Part shown: positions 31,978-39,890 of the stretch, piece after piece
How the letters are laid out: each line of letters opens with the position of its first letter
Position numbering within the stretch: the first letter of the stretch is position 1
From: Chrysogorgia sp. JL179-B06
Lineage: Eukaryota; Cnidaria; Anthozoa; Scleralcyonacea; Chrysogorgiidae
Assembly: GCA_035772405.1 (NCBI GenBank)
Contig: JAYKKM010000013.1
Coordinates: forward strand, 572,001 to 636,000
Reading direction: 5' to 3'
DNA: 64,000 bases
Position numbers and translations under genes: made by a program
Notes under the pieces: generated by a model
The model's database searches: none
What the model was told of the DNA's origin: nothing
Seen by the model: the letters and a program-made list of their open reading frames with translations, nothing else

Positions 31978-32397
31978 TCACCGAGTTAGCGCCCACACCG
32001 CTATTCCACTACCCAAACCTAGCGCGCTAACAAACAATAATTGGTATTCCTTCATTTCCGCACTCGGTTGGTAGTAATCCGCAATCTTCGGGGAGTTAGT
32101 GAACACTCGTCCGCCGTGCTGAATAGTCATCACTCTTCCAAGCTCCTCCAACGCGCGGCTTGTGTCATTAATGTCAGCATTAGCATCAGAGAGCTGTTGT
32201 CGTAAACGCTGGATCTTATCTCTCTTGGCGACTTCGTTTTCAGACCACGCTTCTTTCGCACTGGCTAGCTGCTCCAACGCGTGGTTGTGTCTTTCCATCT
32301 CAGCTTCGTAACCCGTGTGATTAAACTTTGAAAACATAAATCCAGCGCCTGCAAAAGCCACTGCATTAAAAATCCCTCCAGCCACGACACTCACCAT
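31978..32397 (-). CDS. Membrane/coiled-coil protein (139 aa)
   Basis: It has the same length and layout as 6873-7292: N-terminal hydrophobic VVAGGIFNAVAFAGAGFMF, a coiled coil of about 70 residues, YYQPSAEMKEYQ and a C-terminal hydrophobic span. Substitutions between the copies are mostly in the coiled coil, which fits selection on the ends. Four bases separate it from the upstream small membrane protein gene. Confidence 0.75.
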   Translation of the reverse strand: MVSVVAGGIFNAVAFAGAGFMFSKFNHTGYEAEMERHNHALEQLASAKEAWSENEVAKRDKIQRLRQQLSDANADINDTSRALEELGRVMTIQHGGRVFTNSPKIADYYQPSAEMKEYQLLFVSALGLGSGIAVWALTR

Positions 32398-32401
32398 TAA
32401 C

Positions 32402-32638
32402 TTACGTTGATTTGAATGGGTCTGTCGGTATCCACTTTTTCGATTGCATCCATTTTACTAGCAGCGTTCCTGCACCAACAGCCGCAGCAAGTTTCACTAT
32501 ACCTTTCACTGTCTCTGGTGTTCCCAATGGTTCTCCCAAAGCCTTTTTAGAAATCATACTCACTGCCACAGCACCAGTCGTAACAAGTAGCGCATCGTAC
32601 AATTCATTCATAAGTTCTTTTCGATCGATCGCAGCCAT
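32402..32638 (-). CDS. Small membrane protein (78 aa)
   Basis: Counterpart of 6632-6868 with very few changes. Start chosen at MAAIDRKEL because TATATATGG is the conserved context. Two hydrophobic segments, end KKWIPTDPFKST. Confidence 0.7.
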   Translation of the reverse strand: MAAIDRKELMNELYDALLVTTGAVAVSMISKKALGEPLGTPETVKGIVKLAAAVGAGTLLVKWMQSKKWIPTDPFKST

Positions 32639-32661
32639 ATATACATTGTCGTGTGTTTTGT

Positions 32662-33006
32662 TCAAGAGTCAAATGTGTCAAGTGTTGGACGACGAGTTCT
32701 ACAACTTTCTGACACAGCTGGTGCAGTACTCACAGGCTCTAGTCGTGTCTCTTTTTCACTGCTAATTGTGTACCATAACGAAGCACCAGCGATGATTACA
32801 CCAAGTGTTCCGACAACATATCCATAACCCCACTCACTACCCTGTTCTTCGTTAACTATCATTTCACGCATTTTCTTTTCTTTAGCAGCTTTCGATATCT
32901 CAGCCAACTTTTTACCAGCAGCGACGCGCTTTGGGTCCTTCACCTTAACACTTTTCACATCAGCCGTGATCTTAGCGTCGACAGCCGTCTGTGAGTCCTC
33001 AACCAT
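32662..33006 (-). CDS. Single-span membrane protein with basic segment (114 aa)
   Basis: Counterpart of 6266-6610: lysine-rich KDPKRVAAGKKLAEISKAAK, then one membrane helix (YVVGTLGVIIAGASLWYTI), and a more variable tail. It diverges from the zinc-finger gene across the CTGTGAG array. Confidence 0.7.
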   Translation of the reverse strand: MVEDSQTAVDAKITADVKSVKVKDPKRVAAGKKLAEISKAAKEKKMREMIVNEEQGSEWGYGYVVGTLGVIIAGASLWYTISSEKETRLEPVSTAPAVSESCRTRRPTLDTFDS

Positions 33007-33032
33007 CTAATACACTATCACGTGTTTTCTTA

Positions 33033-33085
33033 CTCACAGTTGACCTCACAGGTGTCTCACAGTTGACCTCACAGGTGTCTCACAG
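33033..33085. promoter_or_regulatory. Five phased CTCACAG (CTGTGAG) repeats
   Basis: Seen on this strand as CTCACAG at 33033, 33045, 33056, 33068 and 33079, spaced 12, 11, 12 and 11 bp. Copy number and spacing match element A (6187-6239). Confidence 0.65.
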
Positions 33086-33137
33086 TTCCAGACCAAACGC
33101 ACTAAAAAATTAGGATTTTTTCCGAGAGTATAACATA

Positions 33138-33827
33138 ATGACTCAAGCCCGAGAAATCAGCGAAGAAGATATTGCCAACATGTTGAGAACAGCCTTTATC
33201 AGTGTGCCCACCCTACAAGGCGCCTCTGGACCCACCGTCTTAAACGAGTACTTCTCAACATACACAATGTTCGACCCCGACCCTGAAGGACCACCAAAAC
33301 GGCTTGGCTCTCAGATCCGCCATACGAGGTATCTTCTCGACGCTTGGATCGATCTTCGAGAGGAGAGAGCCAACGAGCTCGCTGGTGTGTTAGCTGACAT
33401 AATCCCTGTGTGGTGTTACTCACCATTCAAATACCTTATGTTAGCGAGTGGTATCTACTTGAGCGACCCTAGTGAGTCCAACGCCACGTTACTCGGTAAT
33501 TTCCTCCAAGTGTTCTTAGCGACCCTTCTATGGAAACCATGCCCAACCAAAGCCAAAGCGTGGCTAGAGCTCGCCGCAAACCGCGACGCTCACGTTTGCA
33601 AGGTGGGGTGTAATGAGATACTGGGTGTGGGTGATATCAGGGACCACGTACTCTCGCCTGCCCACAGACACTTTGCGAGAGATGAAAGCGTGTACGCCTG
33701 TCACCCATGCGGTGTGGTCACCAACGACCCACTGTATCGCTTGAGACACGAGAGCTCGAGGTCCCATCTTAAAAACTTAGAGCTTCAGCGGACATTTAAC
33801 ATGGAGCGACGATCTCCACCAGAATAA
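33138..33827 (+). CDS. Two-zinc-finger protein, U1/matrin-like spacing (229 aa)
   Basis: Counterpart of 5401-6135. Fingers run from CKVGC to AHRHF and from CHPCG to RSHL. The protein differs more between elements than PolB or TK do, mainly in the first 45 residues and the tail, which would fit a host-interaction factor. The ATG at 33138 is preceded by CCGAGAGTATAACATA. It is followed by TK on the same strand after 29 bp. Confidence 0.7.
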   Translation: MTQAREISEEDIANMLRTAFISVPTLQGASGPTVLNEYFSTYTMFDPDPEGPPKRLGSQIRHTRYLLDAWIDLREERANELAGVLADIIPVWCYSPFKYLMLASGIYLSDPSESNATLLGNFLQVFLATLLWKPCPTKAKAWLELAANRDAHVCKVGCNEILGVGDIRDHVLSPAHRHFARDESVYACHPCGVVTNDPLYRLRHESSRSHLKNLELQRTFNMERRSPPE

Positions 33828-33856
33828 AAAAATATTTCTCTGAGGGTATAGTGACC

Positions 33857-34429
33857 ATGAGAAAAGTTGGTAAACTAGAAATCGTGATTGGTCCCATGTT
33901 TGCAGGAAAAACAACAGAGACTCTTCGTAGGTTAATCACGTTAAGTGAATCAGGGCTCAAAGTCCTTTACATGAACAACACAGGTGACACCAGACGAACT
34001 GACCACGCGTTCTCCACACATCGTCAGACCATTGTTGTCGGATCAGACAGTTTACCTGCGAAGTTAATCACCAACCTTCCAAGTTCTTCCGAGATAGCTG
34101 ATTATGACGTCATCGGCATTGATGAAGGCCATTGGTACTCTGGGTTACTCCCAATTATTCGCGAATACATTAAAGCTGGCATTCACGTCATTATTTGTGG
34201 TCTCATAACAACAGAGCACTTAAAAAGACTTGGTGAGCTCGACACACTGTTCCCAATGGCAGACGACATCACATTTCTAAAAGCGTATTGCGCCGTTTGT
34301 CGTGACACTTACGGAACAACTGTTGAAGCGCCATTCAATTGGAGATACAACCCAGGGCCATCATTCGTTGGTGGTGCTGAGCAATATCGCGCAGTGTGCA
34401 GACGTCATCATCCTTCCACACAAAATTAA
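33857..34429 (+). CDS. tk: Thymidine kinase (190 aa)
   Basis: It is an intact type II thymidine kinase: Walker A GPMFAGKTTE, IDEGHW, zinc pairs CAVC and CRRHH, and substrate loop RYNPGPSFVGGAEQY. The ATG at 33857 is preceded by CTGAGGGTATAGTGACC, matching the element A promoter-like box. It is nearly identical to the element A copy, as expected for a gene kept under selection. Its stop codon runs straight into a hairpin. Confidence 0.93.
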   Translation: MRKVGKLEIVIGPMFAGKTTETLRRLITLSESGLKVLYMNNTGDTRRTDHAFSTHRQTIVVGSDSLPAKLITNLPSSSEIADYDVIGIDEGHWYSGLLPIIREYIKAGIHVIICGLITTEHLKRLGELDTLFPMADDITFLKAYCAVCRDTYGTTVEAPFNWRYNPGPSFVGGAEQYRAVCRRHHPSTQN

Positions 34430-34447
34430 GGGTGTTCTCGGACACCC
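34430..34447 (+). terminator. Perfect hairpin directly after TK stop
   Basis: GGGTGT-TCTCGG-ACACCC, followed by CCACTTTTT. The stem is conserved with one mismatch in element A. A 3'-end or RNA-stability signal is inferred. Confidence 0.45.
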
Positions 34448-34666
34448 CACTTTTTAAATTTAGACATTGGTCACATGAAGCGTCCAATGTCTCCCATAGA
34501 AACATTTTTTCACACAGTGGTCAGAAGGTTTGTGAAGTAAATAGAGAAAGTTTCGCAGACACCTTTATCAAGTTAAAAACGTCTTTAAAAAATGCTAGAG
34601 CAGTTGTCACTTCAGACGTCGTCTCAACAACGAGAACGAGCGCTAATTCGACCTATTACTCGCTGT

Positions 34667-35434
34667 CTAAAAAGTCTCTTTACAATAGCGTCTCTCATGG
34701 TTACTCAACGCTGATTTATTTTTAAATTTACGAAAACATTGAGAGCACTGAAACCCAACGTCAAAGAGATATTTTATCACTGTGGTAATAGCGTCGTCGT
34801 ACGAGTCGCACAAGAGTGTTAGATAACCAGCGGATTTATATCTGAGCAACAGAGACTCCTGCTCTTTGGACGTCTTGCCTGTACCACCTGGGTTCTTGAA
34901 CTCAATCACAAGCCCGCTGTGCTGTCGGTTTGTATTGGCAATAATCAAGTCGGGTGTTCCACGTTGATAACCTTTTTTCCACGAATTTATTCTTTTACTC
35001 GAAGTGTCTTGATTCTCACCACAAGCGGCTATCAAAATAGCTTCTGGATAATATTTCCTAAGAAAACCGACGACTTTCGTGTGGAGATCGAACTCGGTGA
35101 TCATTTTAAACTGATTGTGTTTGAGACTGACGTCAGCTAAACTTTTTCTAACGTTTGGTAAGACCTCTGAGTGCACCCACCTTCCAAAGTGTTTCGCACG
35201 CTCCATTTTACTCGAGAACGCCAATGAGTAGACCCCAAGTTCGTTGATAAACGAGGCCTGTTCCATCTTCATTTTACAATCAGGCTCGACGTGGTCGTTG
35301 ACTGCATCTTTTGGTCGAGCGTAACCTAGAGCACTTGCGACTTCTCTTGCTTTGAACCATATTTCGCCGTTGTGATTAACCGTCGTGATTTGGTGACCAT
35401 CGAAATCAAATAGTTGAGGCGCTATGGAAGTCAT
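34667..35434 (-). CDS. Bro-N / VRR-NUC-like nuclease / zinc finger fusion (255 aa)
   Basis: Counterpart of 3846-4607. Bro-N core IWFKAREVASALGYARPKDA; nuclease residues TPDLI, VIEFKN and a following EQ; finger CSQC to HERRYC. All predicted catalytic and metal residues are kept in both elements. ATG chosen at 35434, after GACTATAATATAGTG. It converges on the TK gene. It could process replication intermediates or act on host DNA. Confidence 0.8.
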   Translation of the reverse strand: MTSIAPQLFDFDGHQITTVNHNGEIWFKAREVASALGYARPKDAVNDHVEPDCKMKMEQASFINELGVYSLAFSSKMERAKHFGRWVHSEVLPNVRKSLADVSLKHNQFKMITEFDLHTKVVGFLRKYYPEAILIAACGENQDTSSKRINSWKKGYQRGTPDLIIANTNRQHSGLVIEFKNPGGTGKTSKEQESLLLRYKSAGYLTLLCDSYDDAITTVIKYLFDVGFQCSQCFRKFKNKSALSNHERRYCKETF

Positions 35435-35462
35435 CACTATATTATAGTCTCCCACAAAAAAA

Positions 35463-35603
35463 CTATTCGACGTGGGTGTTGGGTTTTTTATAGATCTGGT
35501 TTGTTGTGTACCAATGCAGCAGGTGTGTTTTATTAGTCTTCAGTTTTCTACGTCGTCTGAAAATGTCTCTAATGTTACGAGCCAGTTTTCTAAGCCAACC
35601 CAT
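35463..35603 (-). CDS. Basic amphipathic small protein (46 aa)
   Basis: Counterpart of 3686-3826, same length. It begins MGWLRKLARNIRDIFRRRRK. Conservation of length and frame in both elements, with substitutions that keep the helix, supports coding. Confidence 0.65.
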   Translation of the reverse strand: MGWLRKLARNIRDIFRRRRKLKTNKTHLLHWYTTNQIYKKPNTHVE

Positions 35604-35611
35604 TACATAAC

Positions 35612-35818
35612 TTAGGTCACGTCTCCTACCACTCCTACTTTGTCTGACTCTGGTAGCGTAATAGGTTTGCCGTAAGTCTTTTTAGACCTCATGCCAATCT
35701 CAGCGTGGAGCTCGAGAGTCACGTCACCGCGACCAAATGATCCACCAGCTTTGAACATGTGGTCAGTCGTCTTATTTATCTTATATGTTTCATGAGGTCT
35801 CGAAAAACACGCTCCCAT
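35612..35818 (-). CDS. Small acylated protein with MGxCxS start (68 aa)
   Basis: Counterpart of 3471-3677. It starts MGACFSRPHETYK; Gly2, Cys4 and Ser6 are kept, with only Val5 changed to Phe. No base separates its ATG from the fibre stop codon. Confidence 0.7.
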   Translation of the reverse strand: MGACFSRPHETYKINKTTDHMFKAGGSFGRGDVTLELHAEIGMRSKKTYGKPITLPESDKVGVVGDVT

Positions 35819-36769
35819 TTACTTTACACCATATTCCTTCATCATTTCTCCACCCATGATTATGATGTCTCGGTTCGTCATGTAGCCACTCACGATTCTC
35901 ACACCGTAGAATTCTATCAACGATGGGTGCGCATAAGGTGCGAGTGGTATTCTTGGTCGATGTATTCCAAAAATTGTTCCATAGGGTGCGCCTATCTTTC
36001 CCATATTCGCTACGAAGTCTGAATCGGTTGACTTAACGTTGTTGACTCTGACGTGTGAATTGTCCATTTGCCAGTGTATCGATATCATATGCATTTTTGT
36101 GAGGTCAACGCCACTTGGAATAGTGCATATGCTCTCCATTGCTGGGATGCTACCACCATACGCGAGTCCATTAGTCATACCAGTCTTGTACCCTATGAAC
36201 TTGTCCCAACTACCATCGTCGTTTGATATAATTGTCTCCCAATTTGACCCAGCGGTTCTCATGGGTAACCTCACCACGACAAAAATGGAGAGATCACACC
36301 ATTGCATACTGGGGCAATTAAAATGAAGACCTGACTCAAGTGGGATTGGTGTTAACACAGGGGATAGAAAACTTTGACTTACACTACTGATGCCAACAAT
36401 AGGACCATAAGCCGGGTTGTTTTGCACTAATTTACTTGTTTCACCAATGGCTTTCACTTTGTTTGAACCATTGGTGTGAAATTCCACATTTTTCAAGGCG
36501 TGTGTGCTGACGTTGAAGTCGAGCACGACACTATATGACTGACTCTTGAGGTAGCCTGATAGCAATTGCTCTAGAGTTCTTTTGTTTGTGGCGTCTGAGT
36601 CATCGACTGGATCTGCTACGTTTTTTATCGCTGAGCCTTGCATGTCTATTATTCCAGACATCCTTCCACCAGTCGCGCTTAATTTAGGATCTTCGTCCAG
36701 ATGTCTTTTCGTTCTCTTCAGTATTTTATCGTGAGGGTCGTCAGACTCATACCCATAGTTTAGACTCAT
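35819..36769 (-). CDS. Tail-fibre-like protein with lectin-like C-terminal domain (316 aa)
   Basis: Counterpart of 2520-3470 with about a dozen or so substitutions. N-terminal MSLNYGYES, fibre repeat (GGRMSGIIDMQGSAIKNVAD then DATNK) and C-terminal beta-sandwich are all present. Two bases separate it from the upstream 482-residue gene. A receptor-binding trimer is the likely role. Confidence 0.75.
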   Translation of the reverse strand: MSLNYGYESDDPHDKILKRTKRHLDEDPKLSATGGRMSGIIDMQGSAIKNVADPVDDSDATNKRTLEQLLSGYLKSQSYSVVLDFNVSTHALKNVEFHTNGSNKVKAIGETSKLVQNNPAYGPIVGISSVSQSFLSPVLTPIPLESGLHFNCPSMQWCDLSIFVVVRLPMRTAGSNWETIISNDDGSWDKFIGYKTGMTNGLAYGGSIPAMESICTIPSGVDLTKMHMISIHWQMDNSHVRVNNVKSTDSDFVANMGKIGAPYGTIFGIHRPRIPLAPYAHPSLIEFYGVRIVSGYMTNRDIIIMGGEMMKEYGVK

Positions 36770-36771
36770 TA

Positions 36772-38220
36772 CTACTTCAAGGTGTATTTGGTTACTAAAT
36801 AGCCAGAGACTGCTGAGAACCCTAAGATTATCGCTAGCGTTGTCGTGTCTGACTTACTTGTGGTGGTCTGCGCTATTTGATTGGTGGTGACCACTGTTTT
36901 CTTCGCGGCAGGTCTCAGCTTCGAAGGTCCTAGCTTTGAAGGTGGTGCGACTAGAGTTTCCAAGTGGAGTCCTGCCGCTTGATGGACTTTCTTGTGCTTC
37001 GCTTTTGACGCTCGGTGGTAGTTCAACCCGTCGTTATACCCAAATGTCATCCCAGTTTCAGACGAAGTTCTGAGCACGTTATTGTAACCAACAATGGGGT
37101 CCTTTAGCAAGACCATGCTTCTGGGGATCAGCCAAGTGTTGGGTGTCACAGCTGTGTCTAGCTTAACTTTGATCTCACTAATCGCTTTGTTCATAAGGTT
37201 GATCCAAACACTTGGTGAATACTGAACCACAGCGTTTTCAACGATGTCTCTAAAGATTTGTTGCGTTTCTCGAGCACTAGCTCTAGTTCCCACGATGCTT
37301 TGCTTTGACCTCGCTTGGGCTCCAAGAATGGCATACATGTAAACTTCAATCGATTGGTTTAGTAGTTCTTGCCCTAGTGGTGTGAACCCGTCAGAGTGTC
37401 TTGGGCAATACCGGCGGTAATCACCTTGGATGTCCTTGATGTATCTATTGTCAACATCAGTCAATGGTAGGTGACCTTTCAAAAGTCGCCAGTCAGGGAG
37501 GTACAGTCTTAAGATGTTGTTAATGTCAACTTGACTCTTACTCAAACGGAACATCACACGACGAATGGTGAAGTACACGTGAAACCTCATGAGACCCACG
37601 ACTTGCTTTGGAACGTCGACGTGATAACTTAAGTTTTGTAGAGACACCCCTGAGCGGTATGTAGCGATGTACATACCTGCGATCGCTTGATAGTAACTCT
37701 CGAGTAGAGTCCAAACTGTGTTAACGTTACCACCAATTGCCTTGTCGTTGTGACGTCTTTTGGTGTTGATGAGTATTCTCGGTAGGTCTGATTTGAAGGA
37801 ATTATTGTCGTCAACAAAGACGTCAAAATTGTGGGTTGGGTAATTGAGGACATATGGTGGAAACGTCTCAACTTCTCTGTAGCTCTTGTGGGTCTCTGTC
37901 AGTAATAACTTTGGGACGCGCCCATCGCTCGACCATATTTTTGGGAACTTGCTGTTGCGCAACCACTTCTGCATGTTTTTATCATTTTTGAAGGTCGCGC
38001 TGGTTATGTCTGTGCTGAGGATGTCATTGTTTCTGAAATACACATCGACACTCATGATCTCACCGTCTTGCAAAATATTTGGATAGAACTCAAATTTGCC
38101 TAAAGTAGCGTTGGGGTACTTTTTGATGAAGTCTGCCTTTGCGTCATGTGCAGCCTTCGATGTGTTCGCCATCGCACGTTTGTAATACTTTCCATAGTAC
38201 TCATGAAGGGCTTTCTGCAT
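36772..38220 (-). CDS. Conserved Polinton protein with C-terminal membrane anchor (482 aa)
   Basis: From about residue 93 onwards it is nearly identical to the 455-residue protein of element A, apart from a short insertion near LGPSKLRPAAKK. Residues 1-90 (MQKALHEYYGKYYKRAMANT onwards) are a different version of the N-terminal module. The same N-terminal version recurs as an 80-residue fragment at 38947-39189. The C-terminal helix is ILGFSAVSGYLVTKYTLK. Family unknown. Confidence 0.75.
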   Translation of the reverse strand: MQKALHEYYGKYYKRAMANTSKAAHDAKADFIKKYPNATLGKFEFYPNILQDGEIMSVDVYFRNNDILSTDITSATFKNDKNMQKWLRNSKFPKIWSSDGRVPKLLLTETHKSYREVETFPPYVLNYPTHNFDVFVDDNNSFKSDLPRILINTKRRHNDKAIGGNVNTVWTLLESYYQAIAGMYIATYRSGVSLQNLSYHVDVPKQVVGLMRFHVYFTIRRVMFRLSKSQVDINNILRLYLPDWRLLKGHLPLTDVDNRYIKDIQGDYRRYCPRHSDGFTPLGQELLNQSIEVYMYAILGAQARSKQSIVGTRASARETQQIFRDIVENAVVQYSPSVWINLMNKAISEIKVKLDTAVTPNTWLIPRSMVLLKDPIVGYNNVLRTSSETGMTFGYNDGLNYHRASKAKHKKVHQAAGLHLETLVAPPSKLGPSKLRPAAKKTVVTTNQIAQTTTSKSDTTTLAIILGFSAVSGYLVTKYTLK

Positions 38221-38244
38221 ATAATATACCGTATGTTATACATA
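38221..38244. promoter_or_regulatory. 24-bp divergent promoter
   Basis: ATAATATACCGTATGTTATA and four more bases separate two divergent ATGs. TATA-like runs read on both strands. An identical copy sits at 39190-39213. Confidence 0.55.
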
Positions 38245-38946
38245 ATGCGAAAGTTGACGGTATTTATTGAAGGCGCAGAAAAAGTGGTGTCCTTTGACAA
38301 CAGTGTGATGATCATGCACGATAACCCATACATTATGGTCAAGACAGCCACCGTGTTTTGGGACTATCATAACATAACAAACGAGGACGTCACTGAGGTT
38401 GTCGAGAACGGTGTCCCTTGGTTCACCCCTTATAGAAGAGTTAAAGTGGGTGAAGGGCACTTCAGCTTCGACGCATTGGTCAAAGCTCTAAAACAAAAGT
38501 TTAACAAGTACAAGGTGAATCTCGAGATAGAGAGACTAACGCCCACAGGCAAATGCAGGGTCAGGGCTAATAGCACGGTTATCATAGGAGAAACCATCGG
38601 GTTTCTACTTGGTTTCGGGGGGTATGGGTTTATTCCGGATGACTCACAGTGGCACGTCAGCCCAAACAAGGTTGATATGTACAGAGGTCTGAAGTACATA
38701 GAGATCTCATGTGACGTCGTTGAAACCGAGAGCAACGTAGGTATTGATGGGAAGCGTAGCAATGTGATCACAACGTTGCCAATACCCACCGAGCAGTCTT
38801 TGAAAGGGTCAGCGCAACGTCACGTGGACATTGAGTCAAAGGTGGGTATTAAAAAAGGTGTTTACTCAAGTATGACGTTTCGCGTCAAACCAAATAATGG
38901 CGATCTTAAAATTGGTGCGGTGTTATTGGAACTGTATATTATGTAG
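38245..38946 (+). CDS. Variable virion-type protein paralogue 3 (233 aa)
   Basis: Start chosen at MRKLTVFIEGAEKVV because it follows the compact promoter and is shared by the next copy. The N-terminal 45 residues and the C-terminal half (WHVSPNKVDMYRGLKYIEIS onwards, ending GAVLLELYIM) are nearly identical to the paralogue at 39214. The core of about 85 residues between them is strongly different. Function unknown; a beta-rich surface or penton-like protein is inferred. Confidence 0.7.
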   Translation: MRKLTVFIEGAEKVVSFDNSVMIMHDNPYIMVKTATVFWDYHNITNEDVTEVVENGVPWFTPYRRVKVGEGHFSFDALVKALKQKFNKYKVNLEIERLTPTGKCRVRANSTVIIGETIGFLLGFGGYGFIPDDSQWHVSPNKVDMYRGLKYIEISCDVVETESNVGIDGKRSNVITTLPIPTEQSLKGSAQRHVDIESKVGIKKGVYSSMTFRVKPNNGDLKIGAVLLELYIM

Positions 38947-39189
38947 TCACTTCCACATGTTTTTATCATTTTTGAAGGTTGCGCTGGTTATGTCGTTGTT
39001 TCTGAAGCGCACGTCAACACTCATGATCTCACCGTCTTGCAAAATATTTGGATAGAACTCAAATTTGCCTAAAGTAGCGTTGGGGTACTTTTTGATGAAG
39101 TCTGCCTTTGCGTCATGTGCAGCCTTCGATGTGTTCGCCATCGCACGTTTGTAATACTTTCCATAGTACTCATGAAGGGCTTTCTGCAT
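38947..39189 (-). pseudogene. N-terminal fragment of the 482-aa gene, duplicated
   Basis: The 80 residues match residues 1-86 of the protein at 36772-38220, with one six-residue deletion, and then stop (NDKNMWK). It lies divergently from paralogue 4 exactly as the full gene does from paralogue 3. It marks a direct duplication of about 0.95 kb. Whether the fragment is expressed is unknown. Confidence 0.8.
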
Positions 39190-39213
39190 ATAATATACCG
39201 TATGTTATACATA
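39190..39213. promoter_or_regulatory. 24-bp divergent promoter, duplicated copy
   Basis: Identical to 38221-38244, carried along in the cassette duplication. Confidence 0.55.
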
Positions 39214-39885
39214 ATGCGAAAGTTGACGGTATTTATTGAAGGCGCAGAAAAAGTCGTGTCCTTTGACAACGCGATAATGGTCACGCACGACAACCCATGC
39301 ATTATGGTTAAGACAGCCACCGTGTTTTGGGACTATGACAACGTATTGGCAAACGCAACCAACTTTTCCTTCGATAGTCTCTCACTGATCTCAGTGCCTC
39401 AAGGACACTATAACTTCAACGCGTTGGTTGAGTTCATGAAGCTTCAGCTCCCTGGCGTGGGGCAAAGTCTTGAAATAGAGAAAATTCTATCTGGTGGATG
39501 TAGAGTGAAGACTACAGCCTTGTTAAGGTTGCGGGGAGTCGGGCCCCTTCTTGGTTTTGCGGAAAACACGTTAATCCAAAGGAAGCGGTGGCACGTCAGC
39601 CCAAACAAGGTTGATATGTACAGAGGTCTGAAGTACATAGAAATCTCATGTGATATTGTTGAGACGGAGAACAATGTGGGTACTGATGGGAAACGTAGCA
39701 ATGTGATCACAACGTTGCCAATACCCACTGAACAGTCTTTGAAAGGGTCGGCGCAACGTCATGTAGACATTGAGTCTAAGGTGAGTGTTAAAAAAGGTGT
39801 CTACTCAAGTATGACATTTCGTGTCAAACCAAATAACGATAGTCTCAAAATTGGCGCGGTGTTGTTGGAACTGTATATTGTGTGA
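39214..39885 (+). CDS. Variable virion-type protein paralogue 4 (223 aa)
   Basis: It shares both ends with paralogue 3 (MRKLTVFIEGAEKVV; WHVSPNKVDMYRGLKYIEIS; end GAVLLELYIV) but has a different core (for example ANATNFSFDSLSLIS). The stop codon lies 5 bp before the integrase ATG. See the protein at 464-1126 for the element A relative. Confidence 0.7.
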   Translation: MRKLTVFIEGAEKVVSFDNAIMVTHDNPCIMVKTATVFWDYDNVLANATNFSFDSLSLISVPQGHYNFNALVEFMKLQLPGVGQSLEIEKILSGGCRVKTTALLRLRGVGPLLGFAENTLIQRKRWHVSPNKVDMYRGLKYIEISCDIVETENNVGTDGKRSNVITTLPIPTEQSLKGSAQRHVDIESKVSVKKGVYSSMTFRVKPNNDSLKIGAVLLELYIV

Positions 39886-39890
39886 ATTAT

